Of a stretch of DNA of 64,000 nucleotides, positions 33,729-45,109 are shown in pieces. The stretch is from the NCBI GenBank assembly GCA_964035795.1, contig OZ038322.1, positions 1,151,281-1,215,280 on the forward strand. Direction: 5' to 3'. A program made the position numbers and the translations under genes. The notes below the pieces were generated by a model. That model worked only from the letters and a program-made list of their open reading frames with translations. It was not told where the DNA came from and did no database searches. This DNA is from Pterobdella sp. o SKG-2022. Its lineage: Eukaryota > Annelida > Clitellata > Hirudinida > Piscicolidae. Each line of letters opens with the position of its first letter. The stretch's first letter is position 1.

Positions 33729-35311
33729 TCACGCCTTGAAACTCTCTTCATTGGTGCCTGCACAGTCGAAAAATGCATCGTCATAGTCTTTCTTGAAGAA
33801 GTTCTTCAGCTTGGTTTTGCCGGAGTTGGCTGCGAAGATGAGGTCGTATGTGAGTCCCGCAGCTAGTCCTCCAAGAATGGGACCTGCGCAGTAGATCTGT
33901 CGGGAGAGTGTTGGAAGGTTCAGTGTTGCACTATTATACTTATCGAATTTTCTGGAATGTAATTATTGCCATAAAATGCTCAAGTTTCTGAAACTTCAAA
34001 TTCAATTTTGATTACCAATTTAAAAAAAAAATGAAGACAGTTTTGTGACCTAAACATTTTATTGCTCACTGAAACAAAATTTAAAAAAGAACGTAGATCT
34101 GATGGCTTGGTTAGGGTAGAGCTGAGTGTAAAGGCGAGAAGTATTTATTATAGTTTAAAATTCTACATCAAAGGCCTGTATCTACTGGTATTTCATATGC
34201 CATACAATTTTTTGCCTCTTCACCTACCAAAATATTTCTATTACTTGACTTCGTCTTAGACTTAGCATCTGCCATTACTAAAAAATAGATCTCTCAAAGC
34301 ATCGTAATTATATCAAAAACAAGCACTAACCCAGAAGTACGAAGGGAGGTTGGAGGAGGCGATGTTGGAGCCGATGGATCTTGCAGGGTTCATCGAAGAC
34401 CCAGTGTAGGGGATCTGGGTGAGGTCATTCAATAAATACATATGATATTTATCGATAATTAGCTCTATGAGCAATTTTATATAAATTTTTGGGAATTTTA
34501 CGTCAAACTAGGAGATTTTTTAATACATTTATTTTAATGCAAGAAAGCTGTAATTTACGATAAGTTTAGCCTTATCGCTAGTTTTATGATAAGGCTTAGC
34601 TTATCGAAAATTATAGCTTTTTTGCTTTTACATAAACCTAGTTTGACGTAAAATTTTTGAAAAAACTATTGCTGAAAATTGAAAAGTTGCATAAGAACTC
34701 AAAAAATGTCAACTCACAGCCCATAAATGGCAAACAGTGACGGACAAGCCGACAGCCAGTGGACCCGACCCCGACATCTTTGTCCTGTTGATGTCACACG
34801 TTGCGAAAACTGTCCACACAAGCACAAACGTGATGAGAAACTCAATGAGTAGACCCTTGTCCCAGGAGATGGCATCGTTGAGGAGGGTGGAGCAGATGGA
34901 GTCGTTGACATTGGTAGGGGTCAAGAACCCGAGCAGGTAAGCTCCCGCTATGGCACCTCCTATTTGAGCTCCTAGATACAAAACTAAACGGATTAAACTA
35001 ATTTTTCTGGTGGCGAAGAAGGCGATGGAGACAGCAGGGTTGATGTGACCACCACTCACATGCACAATGGCCCACACGATGCTCGCCACTGCCAAGCCGA
35101 AGCTGAATGCTATCTGCACCAGACTGCCAGGATCCTTCTTTATCACCACGACCTCTTTTTGCAGTGTGTTATTGTATATGGTAGCCTCATACGGGAAAGT
35201 GCTACATGAACCACACCCCACTAGCACCAAGAAGAAGGTCCCTAGCAGTTCAGCCAAGACAGCCTTGTAAAGAAAACTATTTTCAAGGTCCTTTGAGCTT
35301 GTCCTTGCCAT
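33729..35311 (-). CDS. Aquaporin (classical water-channel type)
   Basis: This gene encodes a six-helix membrane water channel. Three exons, 35311-34718, 34414-34331 and 33896-33729, join in frame to 281 residues, the usual size. The first NPA motif lies in SGGHINPAVS near residue 100 and the second in YTGSSMNPARS at the exon 1/2 join. The surroundings (GPILGGLAAG, no glycerol-facilitator Asp after the second NPA) fit the water-selective AQP1/AQP4 branch rather than the aquaglyceroporins. The start is the Met preceding ARTSSKDLEN, with a TATA-like box upstream. The gene is convergent with SCLY, with 605 bases between stop codons. Intron 1 contains a foldback repeat. Confidence 0.93.
34494..34654. 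repeat. Foldback element in aquaporin intron 1
   Basis: AATTTTACGTCAAACTAGG at the left matches the reverse complement of CCTAGTTTGACGTAAAATT at the right exactly. Inside, AAGCTGTAATTT and the GATAAGTTTAGCCTTATC region pair imperfectly with the other half. There is no reading frame, so it looks like a hairpin MITE. It fills much of the intron. Confidence 0.85.
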
Positions 35312-35370
35312 TTAAATTATTAACAGCGTGCAATAAAACTCATTCGAATCGGTTTTTTTGAAATCGAGAA

Positions 35371-35384
35371 GTTTATATAGGGGG
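35371..35384 (-). promoter_or_regulatory. TATA-like box of the aquaporin gene
   Basis: On the minus strand CCCCCTATATAAACTT lies about 60-70 bases upstream of the start codon at 35311, a plausible distance for a TATA box with a short 5' leader. Confidence 0.5.
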
Positions 35385-35869
35385 CTATGCAATTTGAATA
35401 ACTCTAGATGGCAAACTTTTAGAATTTCGGGTGTTTGGATTACTGATAAACACTTTACAATTACACAAATTCTCCATATTATCTCGACTTCGATAAAATT
35501 TTATCTTATCTAATAATAATAATAACTTTTCGAGATGTAATTATTTATTTCAAATATGAAGCTTGTATAGGAGTATTAGGTTTCTAATTACTCATTCAGT
35601 TGATGTAAATCAAATCCAGAAATCCAGATGCAATTTCAACACGTTCATTAAAAATATAACAATATTTATTAATATATTAATTCAAGATATATTAATTTAA
35701 AAATAAAAAAACCAATTAATGAAAAAAATAATAATTTAATCATCGAATTAATAAAAATCTTAATTAAAATTATTACATAAATATATTGATATTTTGATCA
35801 AAAAAATCAATATTCATAATTGAAATGTATATTTATGCTGAAGTTTGAGAGAGGTTTCAAGTAAGAAAA

Positions 35870-38800
35870 ATGAAGGAAATACGGTTTTTGGTTATAATAC
35901 TTATATTTTTTAGGTTTTATTCTTGTGCAAAAGGTGCGTCAAGAGCTTGATAAATTGTTCTTACAACAACTATCTTACATAAGAGATTCTCTTCAAAATG
36001 CTTCTTAACAACTTGATAAATATTCAAATCATTGAAATAATTTGAAACAGTTTGTTTTAAAGTACTTTAAAGCAACTTATAAATAATGATAATGATTTTT
36101 TGTGATGTAACTGTCGAAGACCTTCAAAATTTTCAAAAACACCAAATAATTCTCACACAACTATATTGAAATTATTATTTTTCTGATTAAAATAGATTCT
36201 CATAAAATGACTTTTATAGCAACACAATACCAAACCATCATTCTCACAGAAAACGCAACATCAAGGGCAACAACCACAGCTTTAAACCGTGAGTCTCATT
36301 AATCCTATGCATATTCATATATATGTGAATAAATTAATAGATTTCAATTTAATGGTGTTTCAAACAACATTCTATCAAATTTTCAGCATCGTCAAGTGCA
36401 ACCAGCCAATTAAATGCTTCCAGCTTAAGTCTAAGCAGTGCTTCTTTTAATTCTTTAAATATTCATGCTACTAATGAGCCTAATGTTAAACGAAGTTCAT
36501 AAGTTGCATATAAAATGAGTATTATTGAGTATAATTATTAAGGTATTGACACAAACACATCGATACGAGATTTGTCATTCAATGCTACAGAAACATACCC
36601 ATCATCAAAAGGGGGCTACCATACATTGAAAATAAGCATAATAACTTTAATTCCTATAACACTAAGCAAAAACTAAAATGCTTATTGAATATTTATAAAT
36701 GAAGTATTTTTAAACACTTGTTCATCAATCAAAACAGTAACTAAACCAACTCTTCTAACACTAGGTTTCAACGCATCTGTAACTACGACTGCTTCCATAA
36801 GTGAGGACAACTGTTATGATATTGTGATATTGTTGTGATGTTGTTATGATGTTGTTATGATATTGTTGTAATGTTGTTATGATATTGTTGTGATTTTGTT
36901 ATGATATTTTTCACACAGTCAGTGCTCCTTTGGTTCGAAAGAACGCTGAAATAATCGAATTATTAGAAAATCGAAAACTCTTTTAAAAAATGATTAAATG
37001 CGAACGAGTTAAAATGAGTAAATATTTGAAATATCGTCACAAAAGTTCACCAACCATTCTAGGTTTAAAAGAATTCGATGCAGATAACTTTGAATATGAA
37101 AAAACAAAAAGTCGAATACAAAAAATAAAATATGGAGCAAAATAGTATTTTGTGGTTTTTGAAGACTTATAGTTTATGTTCTGAAATATGAAGCTTTGAA
37201 AATACATATTTACTTCTGCCTTCACAACACTTTTACGTTTTGAATATATTTGAGATCGCATGAAAAATTAGTAAGCTACTTGAAAATGTTGCGCTGTTAA
37301 CTAAAAGCTTCGTACTTCTGATGCAAACTGTTAGAGTTCGAAATAGTCTTCATTCTTCGATATGTTGTTCAAGTATTTGGAGCCCACGATGGTTCGAGAA
37401 GTATTTTAAAAAAATAGTTTATTTAGTATGAATTTATAATAAGATTCATCTTCAATATATAATTTTTTATTTAATTTTTACCCATTCCAGAATCCAGTCA
37501 CAGGCCCTTTCTGACACAAAAGCTCAATTTGACATTAACCAACACAGCACCCTCTCGTGACGAACATTAATATTTTATTCATTATTTTACAAAAAAAAAG
37601 TTATTAATGTAGGAAAAATTAATTTATTAGTAACGAAAATTTCATTTTCAAATGAGATATTGATAAATAGTGAATCTTAAATCGGCCCTTATATAGTTGA
37701 AGAATCATTATGTGAACTTGTGAATATTTCTAAAACTGCCAAAGCAGACGAGAAGCCAGAAGAAAGAAAAGGACTGCAACAGCGTGACAACAACACCTTG
37801 TATTTACCACCCCTCTTCAACGACACCCTCAACCTCAACCTCTCCCTGTCGCACAACACATCAACTCTTCGTAGTTTTATGCGAGTTTTGAATCTTGACC
37901 AAAATGCACTTTTAAACCAGGTGAAGGAGCTGTTTCAAAAAAACATTTCACCTGATATTTTTATTCATAAGTTGATAAGAAAGAAACATCTGAAAAAAGT
38001 TTATATTTATTGTGTCATTTAAACCGTCATCAAAAAACTATTTACAAAGTATTTCACTTAAAATCTCCTTGTAGAGAAAAAACTAGCCTAAAACATCACA
38101 TAGCATCATCCTACAACACCATCTTCCAGTCACACAGCTTGTATGAAGACAAGAAGCAGAAGAGTGCAGTGTTGGTGGTGTGGGAGAGGCAAGATGATTT
38201 AGAGGATAGAACACTGGTTATTTTCCAGTTTTATATCTTCGATGATTTAAACTTTATGATTATTTTTTTCTTTGTACAAGAATTGAGCAATTCAATGGTT
38301 TTTTTCGTATTATAGTAATGACAAACATAAAAAATTTTTATATGAAGTTTGAAATCAACCTAAGAAATATTCACTCTAATTACATATAACATCAACAATG
38401 TTTCGAATACCTTTTCCCCAAAAGTTCGGACTCGTGACTCACAAGAACTCCACCTACAAACTACTGCCTGGGTCGTATGCCAACGCTTCTGAAGCCTGGA
38501 ACCTGGTCCTCTTCTCAAAGATGTACCATCTCAACTTGATGCACAACCACACTGGTCACAATGGTAATGTCCATTTGTCTAGAGCCAAAATAGAAACTTA
38601 AGCAAATCGATTAAACTTGTTAAATATTTCAAAACTACCATAGCAGACGAGAAGCCAGAAGAAAGAAAAGGACTGCAACAGCGTGACAACAACACCTTGT
38701 ATTTACCACCCCTCTTCAACGACACCCTCAACCTCAACCTCTCCCTGTCGCACAACACATCAACTCTTCGTAGTTTTATGCGAGTTTTGAATCTTGACCA

Positions 38801-41800
38801 AAATGCACTTTTAAACCAGGTGAAGAAGCTGTTTCAAAAAAACATTTCACCTGATATTTTTATTCATAAGTTGATAAGAAAGAAACATCTGAAAAAAGTT
38901 TATATTTATTGTGTCATTTAAACCGTCATCAAAAAACTATTTACAAAGTATTTCACTTAAAATCTCCTTGTAGAGAAAAAACTAGCCTAAAACATCACAT
39001 AGCATCATCCTACAACACCATCTTCCAGTCACACAGCTTGTATGAAGACAAGAAGCAGAAGAGTGCAGTGTTGGTGGTGTGGGAGAGGCAAGATGATTTA
39101 GAGGATAGAACACTGGTTATTTTCCAGTTTTATATCTTCGATGATTTAAACTTTATGATTATTTTTTTCTTTGTACAAGAATTGAGCAATTCAATGGTTT
39201 TTTTCGTATTATAGTAATGACAAACATAAAAAATTTTTATATGAAGTTTGAAATCAACCTAAGAAATATTCACTCTAATTACATATAACATCAACAATGT
39301 TTCGAATACCTTTTCCCCAAAAGTTCGGACTCGTGACTCACAAGAACTCCACCTACAAACTACTGCCTGGGTCGTATGCCAACGCTTCTGAAGCCTGGAA
39401 CCTGGTCCTCTTCTCAAAGATGTACCATCTCAACTTGATGCACAACCACACTGGTCACAATGGTAATGTCCATTTGTCTAGAGCCAAAATAGAAACTTAA
39501 GCAAATCGATTAAACTTGTTAAATATTTCAAAACTACCATAGCAGACGAGAAGCCAGAAGAAAGAAAAGGACTGCAACAGCGTGACAACAACACCTTGTA
39601 TTTACCACCCCTCTTCAACGACACCCTCAACCTCAACCTCTCCCTGTCGCACAACACATCAACTCTTCGTAGTTTTATGCGAGTTTTGAATCTTGACCAA
39701 AATGCACTTTTAAACCAGGTGAAGGAGCTGTTTCAAAAAAACATTTCACCTGATATTTTTATTCATAAGTTGATAAGAAAGAAACATCTGAAAAAAGTTT
39801 ATATTTATTGTGTCATTTAAACCGTCATCAAAAAACTATTTACAAAGTATTTCACTTAAAATCTCCTTGTAGAGAAAAAACTAGCCTAAAACATCACATA
39901 GCATCATCCTACAACACCATCTTCCAGTCACACAGCTTGTATGAAGACAAGAAGCAGAAGAGTGCAGTGTTGGTGGTGTGGGAGAGGCAAGATGATTTAG
40001 AGGATAGAACACTGGTTATTTTCCAGTTTTATATCTTCGATGATTTAAACTTTATGATTATTTTTTTCTTTGTACAAGAATTGAGCAATTCAATGGTTTT
40101 TTTCGTATTATAGTAATGACAAACATAAAAAATTTTTATATGAAGTTTGAAATCAACCTAAGAAATATTCACTCTAATTACATATAACATCAACAATGTT
40201 TCGAATACCTTTTCCCCAAAAGTTCGGACTCGTGACTCACAAGAACTCCACCTACAAACTACTGCCTGGGTCGTATGCCAACGCTTCTGAAGCCTGGAAC
40301 CTGGTCCTCTTCTCAAAGATGTATCATCTCAACTTGATGCACAACCACACTGGTCACAATGGTAATATACAATTGTTTAGAGGCAATAAATGCTGATATC
40401 AAATATGAATGATTTTGTCAAGTTTTTTGTTACAAATGTCTTTCTTATTTTAGAGTCAGCAAAGAAAGTGATAGAAGAGGTTTTAAGCTGGGATAACACC
40501 AATGACTACTTGGTGGTGAATGGAGGAATGTCGAAAAGGACTCTCTTTTTCAGAGAGGAGCAGAGGAACCTGATGGAAATCGAAATATTTATCGTTGTCG
40601 ACCAGTCCTTGTATTTGAAGTTTGTGTTTGAACTTTCTTTTGACACATTATATACCACGAGGCATTATTTTAAAGCCAGTGATATCTATTCTCAATTGTA
40701 GTTTCGTAATCAGTATAATCGGTGTAAATTAGCGTTTAAGTCTTAACCCGAAGGTTAAGAGTTCAAATTCTGGTCCGGATATCTAGTACTTTTCTTTATC
40801 CTTATGTGAATATACATGTTGTACAGTTTTTAATATGAAACATTACAAAACAGTGTTTTTAGAGAAGAATTAAAAGTGAAAATAATGAAGTCTTGAGGAA
40901 TTTTTCCAAATAAATTTCAATCAATTGAAACAACAGGTGGCTTGAAGTCTCCAATTTCAATGAAACTGCAACAGAATACAACATCCGATATTATATTTCT
41001 CATTTTGTGGACGAGGTACAAATGAATTTAAATACCATTAAAAAATGTATTCAAATTCAAATTGAATTGCTTTTCAAGATCGACAAAAAGTTTTCTTCAA
41101 TCAAATATTCAAATTACAAATACCAAGCGAAGCTGGTTGGCTACTACATCACCAAGGTATTTGAAATAATTTTTCTGGCTTGAAGACACAAACCACCCAT
41201 CACAAACAACAACCAGGACACAAGGGACTGTCCATACACGGAAAGTGATCATGTGGATAGTAGTAGGCCCTTGGATGCCAGAATTAGCCTTGAAGGGTTT
41301 AGTGCGTGGTTGAAAGAGAACAAGAGTAGGTTCCCTGGGCATGATATTGCTCTGGTTCTCACGGAGTAAGTGTTTATTAACAATAGTTTATTTATTATGA
41401 AGGATATTAAATACTATTTCAATGTCTGATTATATTCATACACTCGAATAGAAATTCATCTAAATAACTTAGTTTTTATCAATTGAATAATAGTTTATTG
41501 AATATACTAATTATTTGAAATTGAAGACTTTTTTTTAAATATTTAAGTCATGAACTGCAAAGTCACCAGGGTCTTGCTTACATCAGAACAGCTTGCACAG
41601 ATAAGGTTAACTTGCTTCATTATGACTGTTCAATAATATCAATAAATAAGTTAAAATTATAACTTGGAAATTCAACTATACAACAACAAAATAATCAAAA
41701 TTCATCGGTTAATAAGATAACTTGGAACAAAACAACACTAAATGCCACACCCTCGTCATCAGGGAACTGCCATCATTAGCGAAAGGGGACCCAAAGAAAC

Positions 41801-43535
41801 AGTGTCGACAGCTGTGCATGAAATAGGACACTTGTTAGATCTTTGTCACTGTTTTTGTAGCTTGTTATTTATATAACGCCTTTTTTAAGAGTTTAAAACG
41901 TTTGCTACTAATTTTATGAGAAGAAACTTTGAAGAACAGGTGATAATTGTCGGCCTAACACGGGATTGAACCTGGTAACATAATAATTAGACTAACGTTC
42001 TACCAGCTGAGCTAGACGGCCAATCTTTGCGTTTTAAAAACTAAATAATGCTTGTATTTTTTGTTTTAAACTTAATGTTTTTATACCTAAACCTTCAAGT
42101 CTAACTAGAAACTTCTATGGACTTAACAAGAATTTGAGTGCTTTGACTTTTTTTTGTATCTTCTCACTCTTTTCAAGAATTTTAAATAATTAATCAGATT
42201 CAAATGAAATAGTTGGGAAAGAACGGAAGTTTTTGAATAATCTCAAAATTGTTGTCGACTCACACCCTCTTGCAGGCTAGGAGCCTTCCATGATGGATGG
42301 AACAACGATTGCGACTCTGATGACAACCACATCATGACGTCACAACACAACGCCAAACAATACGTTACCTTCGACTCTTTTTCTTCTTGTTCCACTTCAT
42401 TTTTTCAGCAGTTCATCAACGTGCTTGAGAAGTGAGAATACAGACTTGAGATAATGAGTTTTTCAATAAAATATTTTTAAATATTTTTAATACATTTATG
42501 ATGTTAATATGATTTCCAGGTATGATACCAATTGCTTTCGAAGAAGTTCAGCTCCGAACATCATCGACCGCAGAATCCTAGCCACACCTGCTGGTCAGAA
42601 GTTCGACCTTGAAACACAATGTAAACTGGTTTACGGGGTCAAGTCTCATTACTGCTCGGTACATCATTTATCACTTCTGTTAACTTCACTAAGTTAATCA
42701 TTGAAAATTATTTAAACTTTTTCATTGTTTCAAAACGGCTTCAGAACGGCCTTGTCTCAGATGAAAGTGTATGTGAGAAAATCTTTTGCTACAACCCTGC
42801 CACATCAAGCTGCAGTCGCACTCCAGCCCTCCAGGCTCTTGATGGCACCACGTGTGGAAACAAGAAGTGGTGCTCAAACCAGCAATGCTCCTTCCACCTT
42901 CTCGCGCCCTCTGTCGCTGGTCTGTGTCATTCATTTTTTGAAAAGTCTGCTTCCCATATTAGAAATTTATTTTAATTACCGGAAAATCGTTTCAAACTAC
43001 TAATTAAATTGTTAAAATAATGATTATTTGAACAATACATGGCTGTGGCACCAAAATACATCAATGTAAAACAGAGACGGGATGTGTGCAGGGAGACTTC
43101 ACATGGTTTCTGCAGAGTGACCAAGGCAAGCTCACATGCGGGCAGCTTGGATCAGCGCCGTACCACTGCTACGACAAGAAGATCCGCCAACTTTGCTGCC
43201 AAACTTGCTCTAACTTGGCCGACTCCACACGCACTAGTTTGTGTCTTATAAGCTTATAAGAAATTTATATAAAATGTTTGAAGTGCCAAGAACTTGGAAT
43301 TTAATATATAGATGGTTTTTTATTACTTTGCAATGGATGTAAAACAGATAATAACTTTGGAATCACAGATTTGCTAATTAAATACCACACTGCAACAGGT
43401 TGTGAGTATGGAGACAAGATGGGAAACTGTGAGACGTTAGAGAGAAAAGAGAAGGCGGAGATATACTGTGGCATGAAGCATATTGGCCGAGCCTGCTGTC
43501 AGACGTGTGATCGGATATTGAAGAGAGTAAAGTGA
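35870..43535 (+). CDS. Secreted ADAMTS-like reprolysin metalloprotease with triplicated pro-region cassette
   Basis: Phases agree throughout: 35870-35933 (signal peptide), 36250-36288, 36387-36494, 36765-36800, 37491-37556, three copies of a three-exon cassette (37748-37920, 38130-38216, 38425-38563; then +899 and +1798), 40454-40619 (IFIVVDQS), 40937-41015, 41079-41156, 41217-41365, 41548-41605, 41763-41833, 42276-42431, 42520-42658, 42745-42919, 43075-43236 and 43399-43535. They give 959 residues. HEIGHLLGAFHDG is a full zinc site, split by an intron, with IMTS as the Met-turn. A disintegrin-like/Cys-rich part (ETQCKLVYG, DGTTCGNKKWC) and two C-terminal modules ending CCQTC follow. No thrombospondin type 1 repeat is visible. 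The Ser/Thr-rich early exons are the least certain. Confidence 0.85.
36811..36910. repeat. Minisatellite, ~12-base unit
   Basis: Variants of TTGTTATGATGT, TTGTTGTGATAT and TTGTTGTAATGT repeat back to back. It starts about ten bases after the donor of the putative exon 36765-36800. Confidence 0.85.
37748..40375 (+). repeat. 899-base tandem array, three copies
   Basis: Copies start at 37748, 38647 and 39546 with a constant 899-base period and almost no internal differences; one is AAGAAGCTG in copy 2 against AAGGAGCTG in copies 1 and 3. Each contains three pro-region exons and their introns. Left of copy 1 (CTAAAACTGCCAAAG) and right of copy 3 (GGTAATATACAATTG) the flanks have diverged from the matching inner junctions (CAAAACTACCATAG and GGTAATGTCCATTTG). 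Confidence 0.95.
41862..42022 (-). mobile_element. tRNA-derived SINE in the intron splitting the zinc motif
   Basis: On the minus strand GGCCGTCTAGCTCAGCTGGT (box A) and GGTTCAATCCC (box B) are followed by a body with the GCGTTATATAAAT end shared by the family. It begins about 28 bases past the donor at 41833. Confidence 0.75.
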
Positions 43536-45109
43536 AAAGATGTAACCTTGTGTGAATATCATTTGGAGCAAAAATTTATATAAAAAAAAACAAAGAACTT
43601 AATTTTAAGTGCATAAAAAGATTTTTGCGGTTTATTTGTTAGTTTAAGAGAAGTAAAAAAGCCATATTTTGCCTTTTTCGATTTTTGATCAATAAACACA
43701 ACATACTTGCAGCTCTTCATAATTATTTCGTTTTTTAAAATCTCGAAAAATGATTAAAAAGGAAAATTAGCACAAATAAAATTTGCTTAAAAGTACAAAT
43801 ATTTTGTTCAAAGTATAAAAAAAATCAATAAATTTGAAAAAACATTTCTATATATCATGCATTTATCATTTTATCGCAATATCTTCGTTATTAGGCATTA
43901 ATCTGCAGAATTGATTGACCTTATGATGGATTTATTAATATCGAAAATCGTTGTTAAATATTTTCCAAACACCTGTGTAATATCTTTTATCGATTTATTC
44001 ATTAGTAGTTTATTCTAAGCTACAATTTTTAACCGTCTTATGACTTCACGTCAGCTATTCTTCAAAAATTAATTTATCATTTATGATTAATTTTTGAAAT
44101 TTTTATCAACTTTTCATTTTTATTTTAATTCCATGTTCAATAATTACAGTAAAAAGGAAAAAAAATCTCATATACTTTTAGCTTTGATAAAAGCTTCAAT
44201 CTAGCGCATTTCAACTTAACGTAGGTTACAACGTCATTAGCTTTGTTATTTCATTTTATTAGAAAGCTTCGCGGCGCCTTAACTCATGGCGACAATGCAA
44301 AATGACAAAGGCCTCACTAAAAAGCATTTGATTCAAATTTTCCAACTTGCAGTCTGCCCTGCTGCTACTCATGAATGTGTGGCTCCCAAAAACTCGTGAA
44401 AAATCTCGAAAAGTATGTTGTTCTACTGTTTTATATTAGTTTTTCTATAGTAAGGTGAACTTGTTGCAGGAACAGTTATATGCCAGATGTTCCTTGTTGC
44501 GAATGAAGTGTGTTTTGCAGGATTGAGTGGCTGAATTAGTGATTGGTAAAGAGTTTGGAACACATGATCAAAAAATGGGTAATATCCAGAAGCACCAGGT
44601 TCAACTCAAGATCAGGGAAGACAGCACAAAGATGGAAGCAATTTGGTGTGCAACATGCATAGTTCCAAGACTGAAGAAAAAAGATGAATAGAACTAGTGT
44701 CAACAGAGCAATGATAACCTGTTTTTTTGGTTGACTCACAATATATAAAACTGCAGTTTCAAATATAGTTTTTGATTTGAGCCGAATAGCATTTGTACAA
44801 AAAATAGCTCATTCAAGTTTGTTTAAAAGCGTTTAGAGCAGATCAAACTGAAATTTCTAAATTGGGAATTTGGTTTGAATAAAGTTTCAATACTTGTTTA
44901 CAAAAATTGTAAATTAAAGGTAAATTTCAAATATTCTCTGGATAATAATGTTAGCTTAAATGAAGGAAACAATCCATATTTTGTATTTCGATTTTTTGAT
45001 CAAATCAAACCACGCAAATCCAACTCTGTTTGCATTACAATCGTTTTTAAATGGCCATCACATGCGTAAACAAGGATTTCAAAGTAGAAAAAATAGTCAT
45101 AAAAATATT
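43536..45109. other. Intergenic between the two metalloproteases
   Basis: A+T-rich DNA with no coding exon, RNA gene or mobile element that I recognise. The 67-codon minus frame at 44536-44739 has a hydrophobic stretch but no supporting splice partner. Confidence 0.5.

Noticed and set aside
34737..35270. Plus-strand frames over the aquaporin
   Set aside because: They are shadows of aquaporin exon 1 on the minus strand.
38010..38315. 101-codon frames repeated three times as separate small genes
   Set aside because: They read through intron into cassette exon 2; phase and splice sites fit exon use instead.
37748..40375. Array read as satellite DNA or a CRISPR-like array
   Set aside because: The unit is 899 bases with no short spacer pattern and contains in-phase exons of one gene.
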